Below are positions 7,589 through 16,607 of a stretch of 64,000 bases of DNA, piece by piece. The notes below the pieces were generated by a model. That model was given only the letters and a program-made list of their open reading frames with translations. It was not told where the DNA came from and made no database searches. The stretch lies in NCBI GenBank assembly GCA_963662575.1, contig OY759723.1:4526001-4590000 (forward strand), read 5' to 3'. The translations under genes and the position numbers were made by a program. The first letter of the stretch is position 1, and each line of letters opens with the position of its first letter. The DNA is from Bin5 sp963662575 (lineage in GTDB: Bacteria; Chloroflexota; Anaerolineae; Caldilineales; Caldilineaceae).

Positions 7589-9619
7589 ATGTCTGACTTC
7601 CTCCGCTACCGCCAGATCCACCTCGACTTTCACACAAGCGAACAGCTCCCCAACATCGGCGGCGAGTTCGACGGCGCGGCCTGGGCACAACAACTGGTCG
7701 ACGCCCACGTCGACTCCATCACCTGCTTCGCCCGCGGCCATCACGGCATGATCTTCTACGACACGCAGGCCCACCCGGAACGCCGCCATCCCCGCCTCCA
7801 ATGCAACCTGCTGGCCGAGCAGATCGAAGCCGGGCACGCCCGCGATATCCGCGTGCCTATATACACGACTGTGCAGTGGGATTATTACACCGCGCAACGG
7901 GAGCCGCAGTGGCTGCAGGTGGCGGCCGACGGCTCGATTCAGGGACAGAAGCCCTACGAGGCCGGCTTCTATGCGAAACTCTGCCTCAATACGCCCTACG
8001 TCGACCTGCTCACAGCGCATGTGGATGACATGTTCGCGCTGCTGCCGGCGGTCGACGGCCTCTTCTTTGACATCGTTCAGGACCAGGACTGCTCCTGTCC
8101 AGCCTGCCGGCAAGAGATGCTGGCGCGGGGAATCGACCCGTCGTGCGGCGTCGACCGGCTGGCATTCGGCCAGGAAGTGACCGACCGTTTCAAGCAAGCA
8201 ATGTCCGCGCACGTACGCAGCCATAGCCAGGATTGCACTATCTTCTACAACTCCGGCCACGTCGGCCCGCGCCAGCGCGCAACCGGCCAGACCTACAGCC
8301 ACTGGGAGATTGAGTCGCTCCCCTCCGGCGGCTGGGGCTATATGCACTTCCCGCTCTCGCAACGCTACGCCCGCACAACCGGCCACGACGGCCTCGGCAT
8401 GACCGGCAAATTCCATACCGCCTGGGGCGACTTCCAGTCCTACAAGAACGAGGCCGCGCTCCAGTTCGAATGCTTCCAGATGCTCGCCCTCAATGCCAAA
8501 TGCTCCGTCGGCGACCAGCTCCACCCCACCGGCCGCCTCGACCAGGCCACCTACGACCTCGTCGGCCCGGTCTACCGCGAGGTCGCGCGCAAGGAGCCCT
8601 GGTGCCGCGGCGCAGTCCCTGTAACCGATATCGGCGTCTACAACGTGGAGGAGTTCACTGGCGAGCGGCTGACCGCCGAGACTGTCGGCGCCGTGCGCAT
8701 GTTGCAGGAAGGCGGCCACCAGTTCGACGTCGTCGACAGCGAAACCAACTGGGACGGCTACCGCCTCCTCATCCTGCCCGACGCGGTCACCTTCGACGAA
8801 AAACTGGCACGTAAAGTCACAGCCTTCCTGGCCGCGGGCGGCAAACTGATCGCCACCTTCGAGTCCGGTCTCACGCCCGACCGGTCCGACTTCGCGCTGG
8901 CAGAATGGGGCGTCCACAAGACCGGCGACGGGCCGGTCGACGGCAACGGCAGCCTCGTGCGCGGCCTCAACTTCCCCAAGGGCGATTACGTCGACTATCT
9001 GCGCGCAGAAGGCGCGCTGGCTGGAGGGCTGCGCAATACCGAGTACGTCATGTACATGCGAGGGCTGGAAGTTGAAGCCAGCGAGGGTACAGAGATCCTT
9101 GCCAGAATGGTCCCCGCCTATTTCGACCGCACCTGGCAACACTTCTGCTCACACCGGCAGACGCCAAGCAGCGGCGAACTGGCCGGTCCCGCGGCAGTGC
9201 GCGCGGGAGATGTGATCTACTTCGCCCACCCCATCTTCCGCCAGTACAACCAGAACGCGCCGCGCTGGTGCAAGCAGCTGCTCCTGAACGCGCTCGACAT
9301 GCTTTTGCCCGACCCGTTACTGCGCCACGGCGGGCCCAGCGGCATGCTGACCGCGGTCAACGAGCAGCCGGCAGAGAATCGCTGGGTCATTCACCTGCTC
9401 CACTACGTGCCCGAGCGCCGCGGCCAGGACTTCGACGTGATTGAAGACGTCCTGCCGCTGTACGATGTCCCGGTAAGCCTGCGGCTTCCCGGGCCGGTGG
9501 CCGCCGTGCGCTGCGTACCGGACGGCGAGACCCTGACGTTCAGCGAGGCAATGGGCCGACTCAGCTTCACCGTTCCAAAGCTGGTCGGCCACCAGATCTT
9601 GGAGATAGCGCTTGGCTAA
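7589..9619 (+). CDS. Large glycosidase-like protein, GHL6 family with C-terminal trimerisation-type domain
   Basis: A 676-residue protein without signal peptide. Residues 1 to about 370 match the TIM-barrel layout of hypothetical glycosyl hydrolase family 6 (GHL6): RYRQIHLDFHTSE at the start, FARGHHGMIFYDT, a central LFFDIVQDQDC strand end followed by CSCPAC (a Cys pair common in this group), and EIESLPSGGWGY. Residues about 380-600 (EEFTGERLTAETVGAVRMLQ, FDVVDSETNWDGYRLLILPD, KLIATFESG) resemble the beta-galactosidase trimerisation (class I amidotransferase-like) domain, and the end forms a beta-rich domain with HLLHYVPERRG. A cytoplasmic alpha-L-fucosidase or galactosidase-type activity is plausible but not proven. 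A GAAAGGAG site precedes the ATG at 7589. A dead copy of its 5' end lies at 5059. Confidence 0.75.
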   Translation: MSDFLRYRQIHLDFHTSEQLPNIGGEFDGAAWAQQLVDAHVDSITCFARGHHGMIFYDTQAHPERRHPRLQCNLLAEQIEAGHARDIRVPIYTTVQWDYYTAQREPQWLQVAADGSIQGQKPYEAGFYAKLCLNTPYVDLLTAHVDDMFALLPAVDGLFFDIVQDQDCSCPACRQEMLARGIDPSCGVDRLAFGQEVTDRFKQAMSAHVRSHSQDCTIFYNSGHVGPRQRATGQTYSHWEIESLPSGGWGYMHFPLSQRYARTTGHDGLGMTGKFHTAWGDFQSYKNEAALQFECFQMLALNAKCSVGDQLHPTGRLDQATYDLVGPVYREVARKEPWCRGAVPVTDIGVYNVEEFTGERLTAETVGAVRMLQEGGHQFDVVDSETNWDGYRLLILPDAVTFDEKLARKVTAFLAAGGKLIATFESGLTPDRSDFALAEWGVHKTGDGPVDGNGSLVRGLNFPKGDYVDYLRAEGALAGGLRNTEYVMYMRGLEVEASEGTEILARMVPAYFDRTWQHFCSHRQTPSSGELAGPAAVRAGDVIYFAHPIFRQYNQNAPRWCKQLLLNALDMLLPDPLLRHGGPSGMLTAVNEQPAENRWVIHLLHYVPERRGQDFDVIEDVLPLYDVPVSLRLPGPVAAVRCVPDGETLTFSEAMGRLSFTVPKLVGHQILEIALG

Positions 9620-9649
9620 GGCAGCAGCCTGCTCCACAGCCTATACGCT

Positions 9650-9967
9650 TCACGTCCGTTGCCAATAGTCCACCACCAGCACCTTCTCCAGGTGCGGCCG
9701 CAGCAACGCGCCAAAGGCAGTATGGTCGGGGTGCGGCAGATAGGCGTCGCGGTCGGCTTCGCTGCCAAAGGTGACAAAGAAGCAGTGCGTGAAGCCGTCC
9801 GACTTACCTTCAACGCTGACATCCGTCCCCCACTCAAAGTCCTGTACGCCGTCTATCTTGGTAGGTAGGGCGCGAAAAGCGTCCTCGATCTCGCGAACAC
9901 TCTCATCGGGCGTGCCATTCTTAAACTGGAACAGGACGACGTGGCGCAACTTTAACTGGTCTGACAT
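9650..9967 (-). CDS. Dabb-domain (stress-responsive A/B barrel) protein
   Basis: About 105 residues from the ATG at 9965-9967, with a GGGAAAAAG site upstream; the frame is open 12 codons further but that extension has no ribosome-binding site and is not family-like. The sequence LRHVVLFQFKNGTPDESVREIEDAF, GVQDFEWGTDVSVEG and THCFFVTFGSEADRDAYLPHPDH is the classic ferredoxin-like Dabb fold. Dabb proteins are small dimeric barrels of mostly unknown function, sometimes cyclases or stress proteins. The gene is convergent with the glycosidase gene, whose stop is 31 bp away. Confidence 0.85.
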   Translation of the reverse strand: MSDQLKLRHVVLFQFKNGTPDESVREIEDAFRALPTKIDGVQDFEWGTDVSVEGKSDGFTHCFFVTFGSEADRDAYLPHPDHTAFGALLRPHLEKVLVVDYWQRT

Positions 9968-10361
9968 GGTTTTCTTTTTCCCGTGGTTAGGCCCAATGGC
10001 CAATCGATAGGAGCTCCTGAATCACCAAAGTACTCGAAACAGGTCGCGATCGCAAGAGCAGCCGGTTGCGCCCAGAGTGCCCACCCCGAATTACTTTGCC
10101 ACTGTGCCTTGCCCAAACAACCGTCTCAAGAGGAATCCGCTGAACAGTCATCATCCGTTCGCCATCCATCCTACAGATCCCCACAATTCTGCGAAACCTG
10201 ATGCAGACAACACCCGCCAGTTTCCTTGACCCAGCATTGGTTGTCTGTTAGCATGGCCGGGCCTGTCCGTGAAGCCCGTCCGTACACCAGGACAAGGCAA
10301 AAGCACCAAGACTTCATCCACTCTACACGAAACGCATCACCCAATACATAGAGGATTTCCC
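9968..10361. other. Intergenic region between divergent Dabb and sulfatase genes
   Basis: About 390 bases without a supported gene. It contains a good candidate promoter for the sulfatase (listed separately) and must contain the minus-strand promoter of the Dabb gene, which I could not place. Short frames on both strands are low-complexity and have no family resemblance. Confidence 0.5.
10226..10254 (+). promoter_or_regulatory. Candidate sigma-70-type promoter for sulfatase gene at 10362
   Basis: TTGACC (10226-10231), a 17-base spacer, and TAGCAT (10249-10254) fit the -35/-10 consensus at 5/6 and 4/6. The implied transcript start near 10262 leaves a leader of about 100 bases before the sulfatase ATG. 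Confidence 0.4.
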
Positions 10362-11789
10362 ATGCCCGACACGCGCCCAAACATCCTTTTCATCATGTCG
10401 GACGACCACGCCTCCCATGCCATGAGCTGCTACGGCAGCCGCATCAACCGCACGCCCCACCTCGACCGCATCGCTGAGGGCGGTATGCGTTTCAACAACT
10501 GCTTCTGCACCAACTCGATTTGCACGCCCAGCCGCGCTGTCATCCTGACCGGCACATACAACCACGTCAACAACGTCACCACGCTCTCGTCGACTCTGGA
10601 CGGGCGCCAGGTCACTATGCCCAAACTCCTCCAGTCCGCCGGCTACCAGACCGCCATCGTCGGCAAGTGGCACCTGGGCCACGGCGGTGTCAATGACCCC
10701 ACCGGCTTCGACTACTGGAACGTGCTGCCTGGACAGGGCCTCTATCACGACCCCGAAATGATCGAGATGGGCGAACGCAAGGTCTTCCCAGGCTACGTCA
10801 CCGACCTCATCACCGACTTCTCGCTCGACTGGCTGCGGGATCGCGACCCGGATCGGCCCTTCATGCTCATGTGCCATCACAAGGCCCCGCACCGCTCCTG
10901 GGAGCCCGACGAGAAGCACGCCCTCATGTACGAGGATGAGGAGATCCCCTACCCGGAGACCTTCAACGACGACTACAGCAACCGCGCCGCCGCGGCCGCG
11001 GCCGCCGAGATGCGCATCGACCGCGACATGACGCTGACCGATCTTAAGCAGCCGACGCCCGAAGGTCTGACACCAGAGGAAGAGAAGAAGTGGAAGTATC
11101 AGCGTTACATCAAGGACTACTTGCGCTGTGTCGCCTCAATCGACGACAACGTCGGCCGTCTGCTCGACTACCTCGAGGAGGAAGGACTGGCCGACAACAC
11201 CATCGTCGTCTACACCTCCGACCAGGGCTTCTTCCTCGGCGATCACGGCTGGTATGACAAACGCTTCATGTACGAGGAATCGCTGCGCATGCCGCTGCTC
11301 ATCCGCTACCCGCAAGCCGTCGCAGCCGGCGCGGTCAACGACGACATGGTCCTCAACGTCGACTTCACGCCCACCCTGCTCCAATACGCCGGCGTCGAAA
11401 TCCCCGACCACTTCCAGGGGACCAGCTTCAACCCCATCTTGGCCTGCGAAACGCCCGACGGCTGGCAGACCTCCATGTACTATCGCTACTGGATGCACCT
11501 GGCACACCATCACGTCTACGCTCACTACGGCGTCCGCACCCTGCGCTACAAGCTGATCTACTACTACGCCGACGGCCTCGATCAGCCGGGCGTCATCGAC
11601 GACACGAAAGAGCCGGAATGGGAGCTGTTCGATCTGGATGCCGATCCTTACGAGCTCAACAACGTCTACCATGACTCGGCATACGCCGACGTGGTGGAGG
11701 ATCTTACTGCCGAGCTACATCGTCTCCAAGCAGGGTTGGACGACGAACCTTACGACCACCCAAGCGCAGCCGGCACATGGCGAGGATGA
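10362..11789 (+). CDS. Arylsulfatase-type sulfatase with formylglycine site
   Basis: A 475-residue member of the type I sulfatase family. NILFIMSDDHA gives the metal-binding Asp pair (14-15), and C54 in CTPSR is the cysteine converted to formylglycine; GKWHLGH and TSDQGFFLGDHGWYDK are the further active-site motifs. It would cleave sulfate esters, probably from a carbohydrate given the neighbours. The ATG at 10362 is chosen because GAGGA precedes it and the protein then starts right before the first strand; the frame is open 31 codons upstream but that part is not family-like. No signal peptide is visible, so it probably acts in the cytoplasm. A formylglycine-generating enzyme is not in the window. 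Confidence 0.92.
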   Translation: MPDTRPNILFIMSDDHASHAMSCYGSRINRTPHLDRIAEGGMRFNNCFCTNSICTPSRAVILTGTYNHVNNVTTLSSTLDGRQVTMPKLLQSAGYQTAIVGKWHLGHGGVNDPTGFDYWNVLPGQGLYHDPEMIEMGERKVFPGYVTDLITDFSLDWLRDRDPDRPFMLMCHHKAPHRSWEPDEKHALMYEDEEIPYPETFNDDYSNRAAAAAAAEMRIDRDMTLTDLKQPTPEGLTPEEEKKWKYQRYIKDYLRCVASIDDNVGRLLDYLEEEGLADNTIVVYTSDQGFFLGDHGWYDKRFMYEESLRMPLLIRYPQAVAAGAVNDDMVLNVDFTPTLLQYAGVEIPDHFQGTSFNPILACETPDGWQTSMYYRYWMHLAHHHVYAHYGVRTLRYKLIYYYADGLDQPGVIDDTKEPEWELFDLDADPYELNNVYHDSAYADVVEDLTAELHRLQAGLDDEPYDHPSAAGTWRG

Positions 11790-11845
11790 CGAGATTCGCA
11801 AAAGGCTTTTTGCATCGCGAAAACTATTGGCTCAACGTTAAGGGT

Positions 11846-12145
11846 AACGACTTAGCCGCAAACAGTGCCTGCCTTGAACAGCCCTGTATCGCCGCCGTCA
11901 TTCAGGCAATCTGATTGCGTATGCGGTTGGCGGCAGCCTCGTTGAGCGGCACTGCTGGAATGCGCACACACGGTCGGTGAGGGATGGTTTTGGAGGGGGG
12001 CGTTGCGGGGGCGCAGCCCCTGCACAAGGGAGGCCGCTTGCGGCCGACCGCCCAAATGCAAAGAGAGAGTATAGAAAAGTGAGGAGTGAGTAAACAGATC
12101 CGCTCGCCTCATTCAGGATCGCGAATTAGTTGTGGCTGAGTAGTT
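11846..12145 (+). repeat. MITE-like dispersed repeat, copy A
   Basis: This copy aligns with 49664-49949 along most of its length and in reverse with 13765-13976. Its left end AACGACTTAGCC and right end GGCTGAGTAGTT are imperfect inverted repeats. The core (about 11985-12058) has two adjacent hairpins, one in GGGGGCGCAGCCCC and one in GGCCGCTTGCGGCC. It encodes no transposase. It sits between the convergent sulfatase and MFS genes. Confidence 0.75.
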
Positions 12146-12169
12146 TGCGTTTAGGAGAGAATCGCAGTT

Positions 12170-13471
12170 CTAGCTGCGTTGTGCAGCGAGAGGGAAGAGG
12201 TGCGCGCGCCCAAGCCAAAGGGCCAGCGCGCCTAGCGCAACGGAGAATACCACGCCGCTCGCCGCAACAGCGACGACGCCGCTAATCGAATACACGCCGC
12301 CCGTCCCAAGGCTTCCGACACCTGACGCGATCGCCACCATCGCCTCGTTGATGCCCTGCACGCGCCCCCGTTGCCGCGAGCCCTCCAGCGCGGCCGACAG
12401 CAGCGACGAGCCCGCAATATAGCTGAAGTTCCACCCCAGCCCCAGCAGAAAGAGCGAAAGGAACAGTACCGGCAGCTCAGTCGAAAGCGGCATCATGATC
12501 GCGGCCAGTACCTGTATCAGCGCCCCCGCGAAAATCATGGGCACACGGCCAACTCGCCCCGCCAGCCAGCCGCTGACGCCAGACAGACCAAACATCCCCA
12601 GTGTGTGCGCCATCAGGACATAGGATATCGCGGCAGCCTGGTAGTCGGCGCGGTTCATGTGCAGCGGCGTGACCACCATTAGCAGCGTCATCACCAGTTG
12701 CCCGAGGGCCATCGCCGCTATCGCCAACTGCACGTCCGGCAGCTTGAGCAGCCGCATGACCTGCTGCAGCCCCCTGGGCGAGTCATCGTTTGCAGCCTGG
12801 GTATCGGGCGAGCCATCCTCTGAGGCTTCCTCCGCCTTGGCAGCATCCCTTTGTCGATCCAGCAGCGCGGCCAGCTCCTTGGGATCCGGCCGCAACGCCA
12901 CCAGCAGCAGAATCAACGCCAGTACCATCAACCCCGCGCCAATCCAGAAGGGCCCTACGTGCTCATGGAAGCCCTGCTGTCTGGCCAGACCAACGGCAGG
13001 CTCCACCAGCAGCGGGCCGCCAACCGCACCTACAGTACCCGCAAAAACGATCAGCCCGATTACCTTGGCCTGCTGTGCCAGCGGGAAGATCTCCGCCGCC
13101 GCATACCGCGTCTGTTCCAGGGCCGCCCGACCTACGCCCAGCAGCACAGCCCCGCCAAGAAAGACCGCCAGCGAGCCCGCACTGATCGCCGACGCCGAAA
13201 CGAGCATTCCAAATATCACAAATGAGAGGCCAACCGCCAATCCTATGCGGCGGCCCGCCTTATCGAGCAGCCAGCCCAGAGGATAACCCGCCCCCGCCCT
13301 CCCCACCATCGACAGCGCGTTGGGAAGGCCGATCAGCTGCACTCTGCCGCTAAGCGAGTAGGAGATGATAGGCGTCAGCACGAAACTGGCGATCATTGCC
13401 GCACTGTTCAGGCTGCTTACGACAAAAAGTGTGATTATAAGTCGCCGCTGAACGCGGGACATCGGGATCAT
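12170..13471 (-). CDS. Major facilitator superfamily (MFS) transporter
   Basis: About 433 residues with roughly twelve hydrophobic segments and the MFS loop signature PLGWLLDKAGRRIG between helices 2 and 3; a second related GWLAGRVGRVP appears after the central cytoplasmic loop (about residues 195-235, charged, EEASEDGSPD). This is the drug/metabolite efflux type (DHA1-like) of inner-membrane carrier; substrate unknown. The ATG at 13469-13471 is preferred since TM1 follows directly and a GAAGGA precedes it; an upstream ATG at 13571-13573 lacks any ribosome-binding site and would add an unstructured tail. It converges on the sulfatase gene, with repeat copy A between. Confidence 0.85.
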   Translation of the reverse strand: MIPMSRVQRRLIITLFVVSSLNSAAMIASFVLTPIISYSLSGRVQLIGLPNALSMVGRAGAGYPLGWLLDKAGRRIGLAVGLSFVIFGMLVSASAISAGSLAVFLGGAVLLGVGRAALEQTRYAAAEIFPLAQQAKVIGLIVFAGTVGAVGGPLLVEPAVGLARQQGFHEHVGPFWIGAGLMVLALILLLVALRPDPKELAALLDRQRDAAKAEEASEDGSPDTQAANDDSPRGLQQVMRLLKLPDVQLAIAAMALGQLVMTLLMVVTPLHMNRADYQAAAISYVLMAHTLGMFGLSGVSGWLAGRVGRVPMIFAGALIQVLAAIMMPLSTELPVLFLSLFLLGLGWNFSYIAGSSLLSAALEGSRQRGRVQGINEAMVAIASGVGSLGTGGVYSISGVVAVAASGVVFSVALGALALWLGRAHLFPLAAQRS

Positions 13472-13764
13472 GGAGAAGGAATCCTTCACAGGTCGCACTC
13501 GCCCAGCGCTACTTAAACCCGCTTGGCAAGGGCCTGTGTTTGGAGTGGCGTGCAGGTCATTGTAATCGGTCATCATGCAAACGGCAATTGCTCTCATTTC
13601 CGACAGTCACATTACCTTCAAGTCCACAGTCATTTCTCGCATATCAAGACAGCCGCTCCACGAGACCGCAAGCACTTTGCCAGCTACCTGCATTCGCGAC
13701 CCAGTGAAGGAGAAACGAACCGATTTTCTCTTAATTCGGCCTTGGCTTCTATCTATCCTTAGCA

Positions 13765-13976
13765 TTTGGGCGGTCGGGCCTTCGGCCCTCCCTTGTGCGG
13801 GGGGACACCCCCCGCAACGCCCCCCTCCAAAAACCCGTCTCATCCAATTTTCGCCGTATTTCCAGCAGTACGACGCAGCCGGGGTTGCGGCGACCAACGT
13901 GTACGCAACGGGTTAGCCCCAATGGCGGCAGGAATGAAGGGTGGTCAAGGCAGACTCTGTATATGGCAATGTAGTT
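13765..13976 (-). repeat. MITE-like dispersed repeat, copy B (inverted, one end not found)
   Basis: Read on the minus strand this region matches copies A and C: AACTACATTGCCATATACAG at its start, TGCCTTGACC, and the core GGGCGTTGCGGGG ... CACAAGGGAGGGCC then GAAGGCCCGACCGCCC. The outer end corresponding to GGCTGAGTAGTT in the other copies could not be recognised, so this copy may be truncated or diverged there. Confidence 0.7.
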
Positions 13977-14028
13977 ACAACTGGTCACAAAATAGCTTCG
14001 TTACGAAAAGGGAGAAGCAGAATCGCAA

Positions 14029-14243
14029 ATGACTTTGTCAACCGAAATAGGGAGCGAGCGCATGGCGGACCTGAGGGCATCTTCACCCGATGAGCTTCCG
14101 CGAAATGGGAAAAACTCCAATTCGAGTGGGCAAATCTTCGTCAAATACGTGATATACTGATGACATCCGAGAGTGCTGTCATTGGTGGACCTGACATGTG
14201 GTTTGAGAAACATAAGTCATCGAGTAGGGACATAATCTTCTGA
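14029..14243 (+). pseudogene. Possible frameshifted small gene, about 70 codons
   Basis: An ATG at 14029 after a GGGAGAAG site opens a 43-codon frame (MTLSTEIGSERMADLRASSPDE onwards). Near 14105 a different frame takes on a protein-like character (KWEKLQFEWANLRQIRDIL, then MTSESAVIGGPDMWFEKHKS) and runs to a TGA at 14241-14243. Joining the two by one frameshift gives a helical, charged small protein. I do not recognise a family, and both parts are short enough to be chance. Confidence 0.3.
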
Positions 14244-14252
14244 TACTTACTC

Positions 14253-14990
14253 GGGTAGGGGCGCCCCTTGTGGGTGCCCTTCGCTGGCTATTATAGCGTC
14301 CGAAATTAAATGCGATTGCTCTGGCACTGAGAAGCCCTTACTTTCGACGTCATAATCCTGATGTGCCTGGAGAGCGGCTGTAAGTCTGCAATTGGCCCAT
14401 ATTTCATCTGCACGTAACCCATCAGAGACGCTGAAAAAACGTTTGCGAAGTCAAGCATTTGAGTCAAAAAAAAAGAAACAGTCCGACTTATTCCGACTTA
14501 ATCCGACTTTTTCCGACTTTTTCCGACCTGAACCAATGCAATTGCATTGAATCGGGACAAAACCTCGTTGGGCCGCCTGAATCGGTAGGTGCGCCCCTGG
14601 TGGGTTCCCGTCATTGGCTATAGTGGCGTCCATATTTAGATGCGAGTGCTCTGGACCCGAGACGCCATGACACTCGCCAAAAGAAAATCTGAGAGTGAAA
14701 TAGGACCGCTGTATTTCAGTGAATTGCCCATAATTCATCTGTTCATAACCCATCAAAGACGGCGAGGAAACGTCCGCGAAGTCATTCATATAGGACCCAA
14801 GAAAAAGGATTCACCACGACTTAGCACGACTTTACGCGACACAGACCGACGGAAACTTAGGCAAGTAAGTCGAATTAGGACAAGACCTCGGAATCCTGCC
14901 GGAATTGGGCAGGGGCGCCCCTTGTGGGCGCGCTTAGCAGGCGACTATGGCGTCCGTACTTAGATGCCTTTGCACTGGAATATAGGGGCA
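14253..14990 (+). repeat. Tandem array of about 327-bp units with hairpin and 10-bp phased motifs
   Basis: Three direct copies start at about 14253, 14583 and 14907 (the third is partial). Each begins with a GGTAGGGGCGCCCCTTGTGG-type hairpin (GCGCCC pairing with GGGCGC or a variant), followed by TGGCTAT..TAGCGTCC, TTAAATGCGA.TGCTCTGG, ATTTCATCTG and ACCCATCA.AGACG. Unit 1 contains five consecutive 10-bp repeats TCCGACTTNN (14482-14531); unit 2 has a decayed 10-bp-periodic version ending CGAC (14811-14850). No open reading frame is conserved between units, which argues for an RNA- or DNA-level element. Confidence 0.75.
14482..14531 (+). repeat. Five 10-bp direct repeats TCCGACTTNN
   Basis: TCCGACTTAT, TCCGACTTAA, TCCGACTTTT (twice) and TCCGACCTGA follow one another without gaps. 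A 10-bp period puts each motif on the same face of the helix, as in iteron-like or cooperative protein-binding arrays. The sequence lies inside unit 1 of the larger tandem array. Confidence 0.85.
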
Positions 14991-15181
14991 GATTCTTGCG
15001 ACTAATAGGTGGTTGTGGTACGGTTCAACCGGTCTGGCCCGTGAACTATCTGTTTGCAAAGACAGGGCTGATTCCTCCTCCGCCCGTGACCGAGAACGTT
15101 TCGAAAAAATCAGTGTCTCGCTTTGGCTGCAACGCTCCACATCTGTAACCCGCCAGTTCACCACCTGCGAAGGAAAGCACG

Positions 15182-16591
15182 ATGGCATCGAACGCAAAAC
15201 CGAATATCATCCTGTTCGGCATCGACTCGTTGCGGGCCGATCACATGAGTTGCTACGGTTACCCACATCTGACCAGCCCCTACCTGGACAGATTCGCCGC
15301 GCAAGGCGTGCTGTTCGAAAACACGATCAGCGCCCACATTCCGACCACAAGCGCCTACGCCTCGATGCTGACCGGCATGGACGTCTTCTCGACCCAGGTG
15401 GTAGCGCTGCGCCATCAGGGCCCGCTGCGTCCGGAAGTAAAGACGCTGGCCGAGATTCTGCGCGACGAGGGCTACCACACCGTCTGCGTCGGCTTTGACG
15501 GCAACCCCAGCAGCCGCGGCTTTGACGAATACCTGAGCTACAAGGCCTGGGGCTCGTGGGAAGAAGGACGTCTTCCCAAGGCCCAGCTACTGAACGAGCA
15601 GGCGATACCGGCCATCGATCGCATGTTGGCCGATGACAAGCCCTTCTTCCTATTCCTGCGCCACATGGATCCCCACGCCCCTTACCTGCCGCCCGAACCC
15701 TATGAGCGCATGTTTTATCACGGCGACGAGTGCGATCCCAGCGACAAGTCGATGGAGCCCGTGCTCGCCTTCAAGCCGTTCCGCGACTTTTTGGCCTCCT
15801 GGCTGCCGCCTGGCATCACCGACAAAGACTATGTGATTGCACAATATGACGGCTCGATAGCCTACATGGATGCCGCCATTCAGTCGATCTTTACCGCGCT
15901 AGAGGCCCACGGCGTCTTCGACGAGACCATCGTGGCGATAAACGGCGATCACGGCGAAACGCTCTACGATCACGAGTGCTGGTTCGACCACCACGGCATC
16001 TATGACAACGTGCTGCACGTGCCCTTGATGCTGCGCTATCCGCCCAAGCTGCCCGCGCACAGGCGCGTTGCTGGCTTCAACCAGCACAAAGACCTCGTAC
16101 CCACGCTGCTGGATCTGGCCGGCATTGACGCCGGCATCGACTTCGACGGGAGTTCGCTGTTGCCGATGGTCGACGGCCAGGTGGCGTCCCACGAGAGCGG
16201 GATCTACATCACCGAGTGCACGTGGATGCGCAAGCACGGCTGGCGCACGCCCCAGTGGAAACTGATGCTGGCGCTGGAGCCCGATTTCCATTTCAAGCCG
16301 CCGGTGGAACTCTACAACATGGTCGAAGACCCCGAGGAAAACTGCAATCTGGCCGATGAGTTGCCCGGCGTGGTCGAGGCGCTGACCGCCCGCCTGAACG
16401 CCTGGGAGAGCAAGCGTGAGTCGGAAACCGGGCTGCCCAATCCGATCCACCATCAGGGCGACTGGCACGGCATCAAAGGCGTCGGCCCGTTTACCAGCTC
16501 GCAGCAGGCATACGATTCCCTGCACATCGGCGACGCCAGCGCTGCTCGACGGCTACAGGCCAAATCTCGCGAAACCGAAGAGAAAAAATAG
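15182..16591 (+). CDS. Sulfatase-fold protein lacking the formylglycine cysteine (copy 1)
   Basis: A 469-residue alkaline-phosphatase-superfamily protein: NIILFGIDSLRADH (metal Asp14), FLRHMDPHAPYLPP, INGDHGETLYDHE and FDHHGIYDN are the sulfatase-type metal and substrate motifs. At the catalytic position, where sulfatases have CxPSR, it reads HIPTTSAYASMLTG, aligning T55 with the cysteine and Y59 with the arginine. Thr is the nucleophile in related phosphotransferases such as LtaS and EptA, so phosphoesterase or phosphotransferase activity is as likely as sulfatase. No signal or membrane segment is seen. A CGAAGGAAAG site precedes the ATG. The next gene, 16 bp downstream, is a close paralogue with the same substitution. 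Confidence 0.85.
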   Translation: MASNAKPNIILFGIDSLRADHMSCYGYPHLTSPYLDRFAAQGVLFENTISAHIPTTSAYASMLTGMDVFSTQVVALRHQGPLRPEVKTLAEILRDEGYHTVCVGFDGNPSSRGFDEYLSYKAWGSWEEGRLPKAQLLNEQAIPAIDRMLADDKPFFLFLRHMDPHAPYLPPEPYERMFYHGDECDPSDKSMEPVLAFKPFRDFLASWLPPGITDKDYVIAQYDGSIAYMDAAIQSIFTALEAHGVFDETIVAINGDHGETLYDHECWFDHHGIYDNVLHVPLMLRYPPKLPAHRRVAGFNQHKDLVPTLLDLAGIDAGIDFDGSSLLPMVDGQVASHESGIYITECTWMRKHGWRTPQWKLMLALEPDFHFKPPVELYNMVEDPEENCNLADELPGVVEALTARLNAWESKRESETGLPNPIHHQGDWHGIKGVGPFTSSQQAYDSLHIGDASAARRLQAKSRETEEKK

Positions 16592-16607
16592 GGGTAAGGT
16601 TCCCGCG

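Noticed and set aside
7535..9142. 535-codon open frame opposite the glycosidase gene
   Set aside because: Shadow frame from high third-position G+C; composition is not protein-like and the plus-strand gene has clear family motifs.
11852..12112. Minus-strand frame similar to one at 49669-49920
   Set aside because: The similarity results from the shared MITE-like repeat; the third copy does not keep the frame.
14482..14531. CRISPR-like array of short repeats
   Set aside because: Repeats are 10 bp with no spacers and no cas genes in the window.
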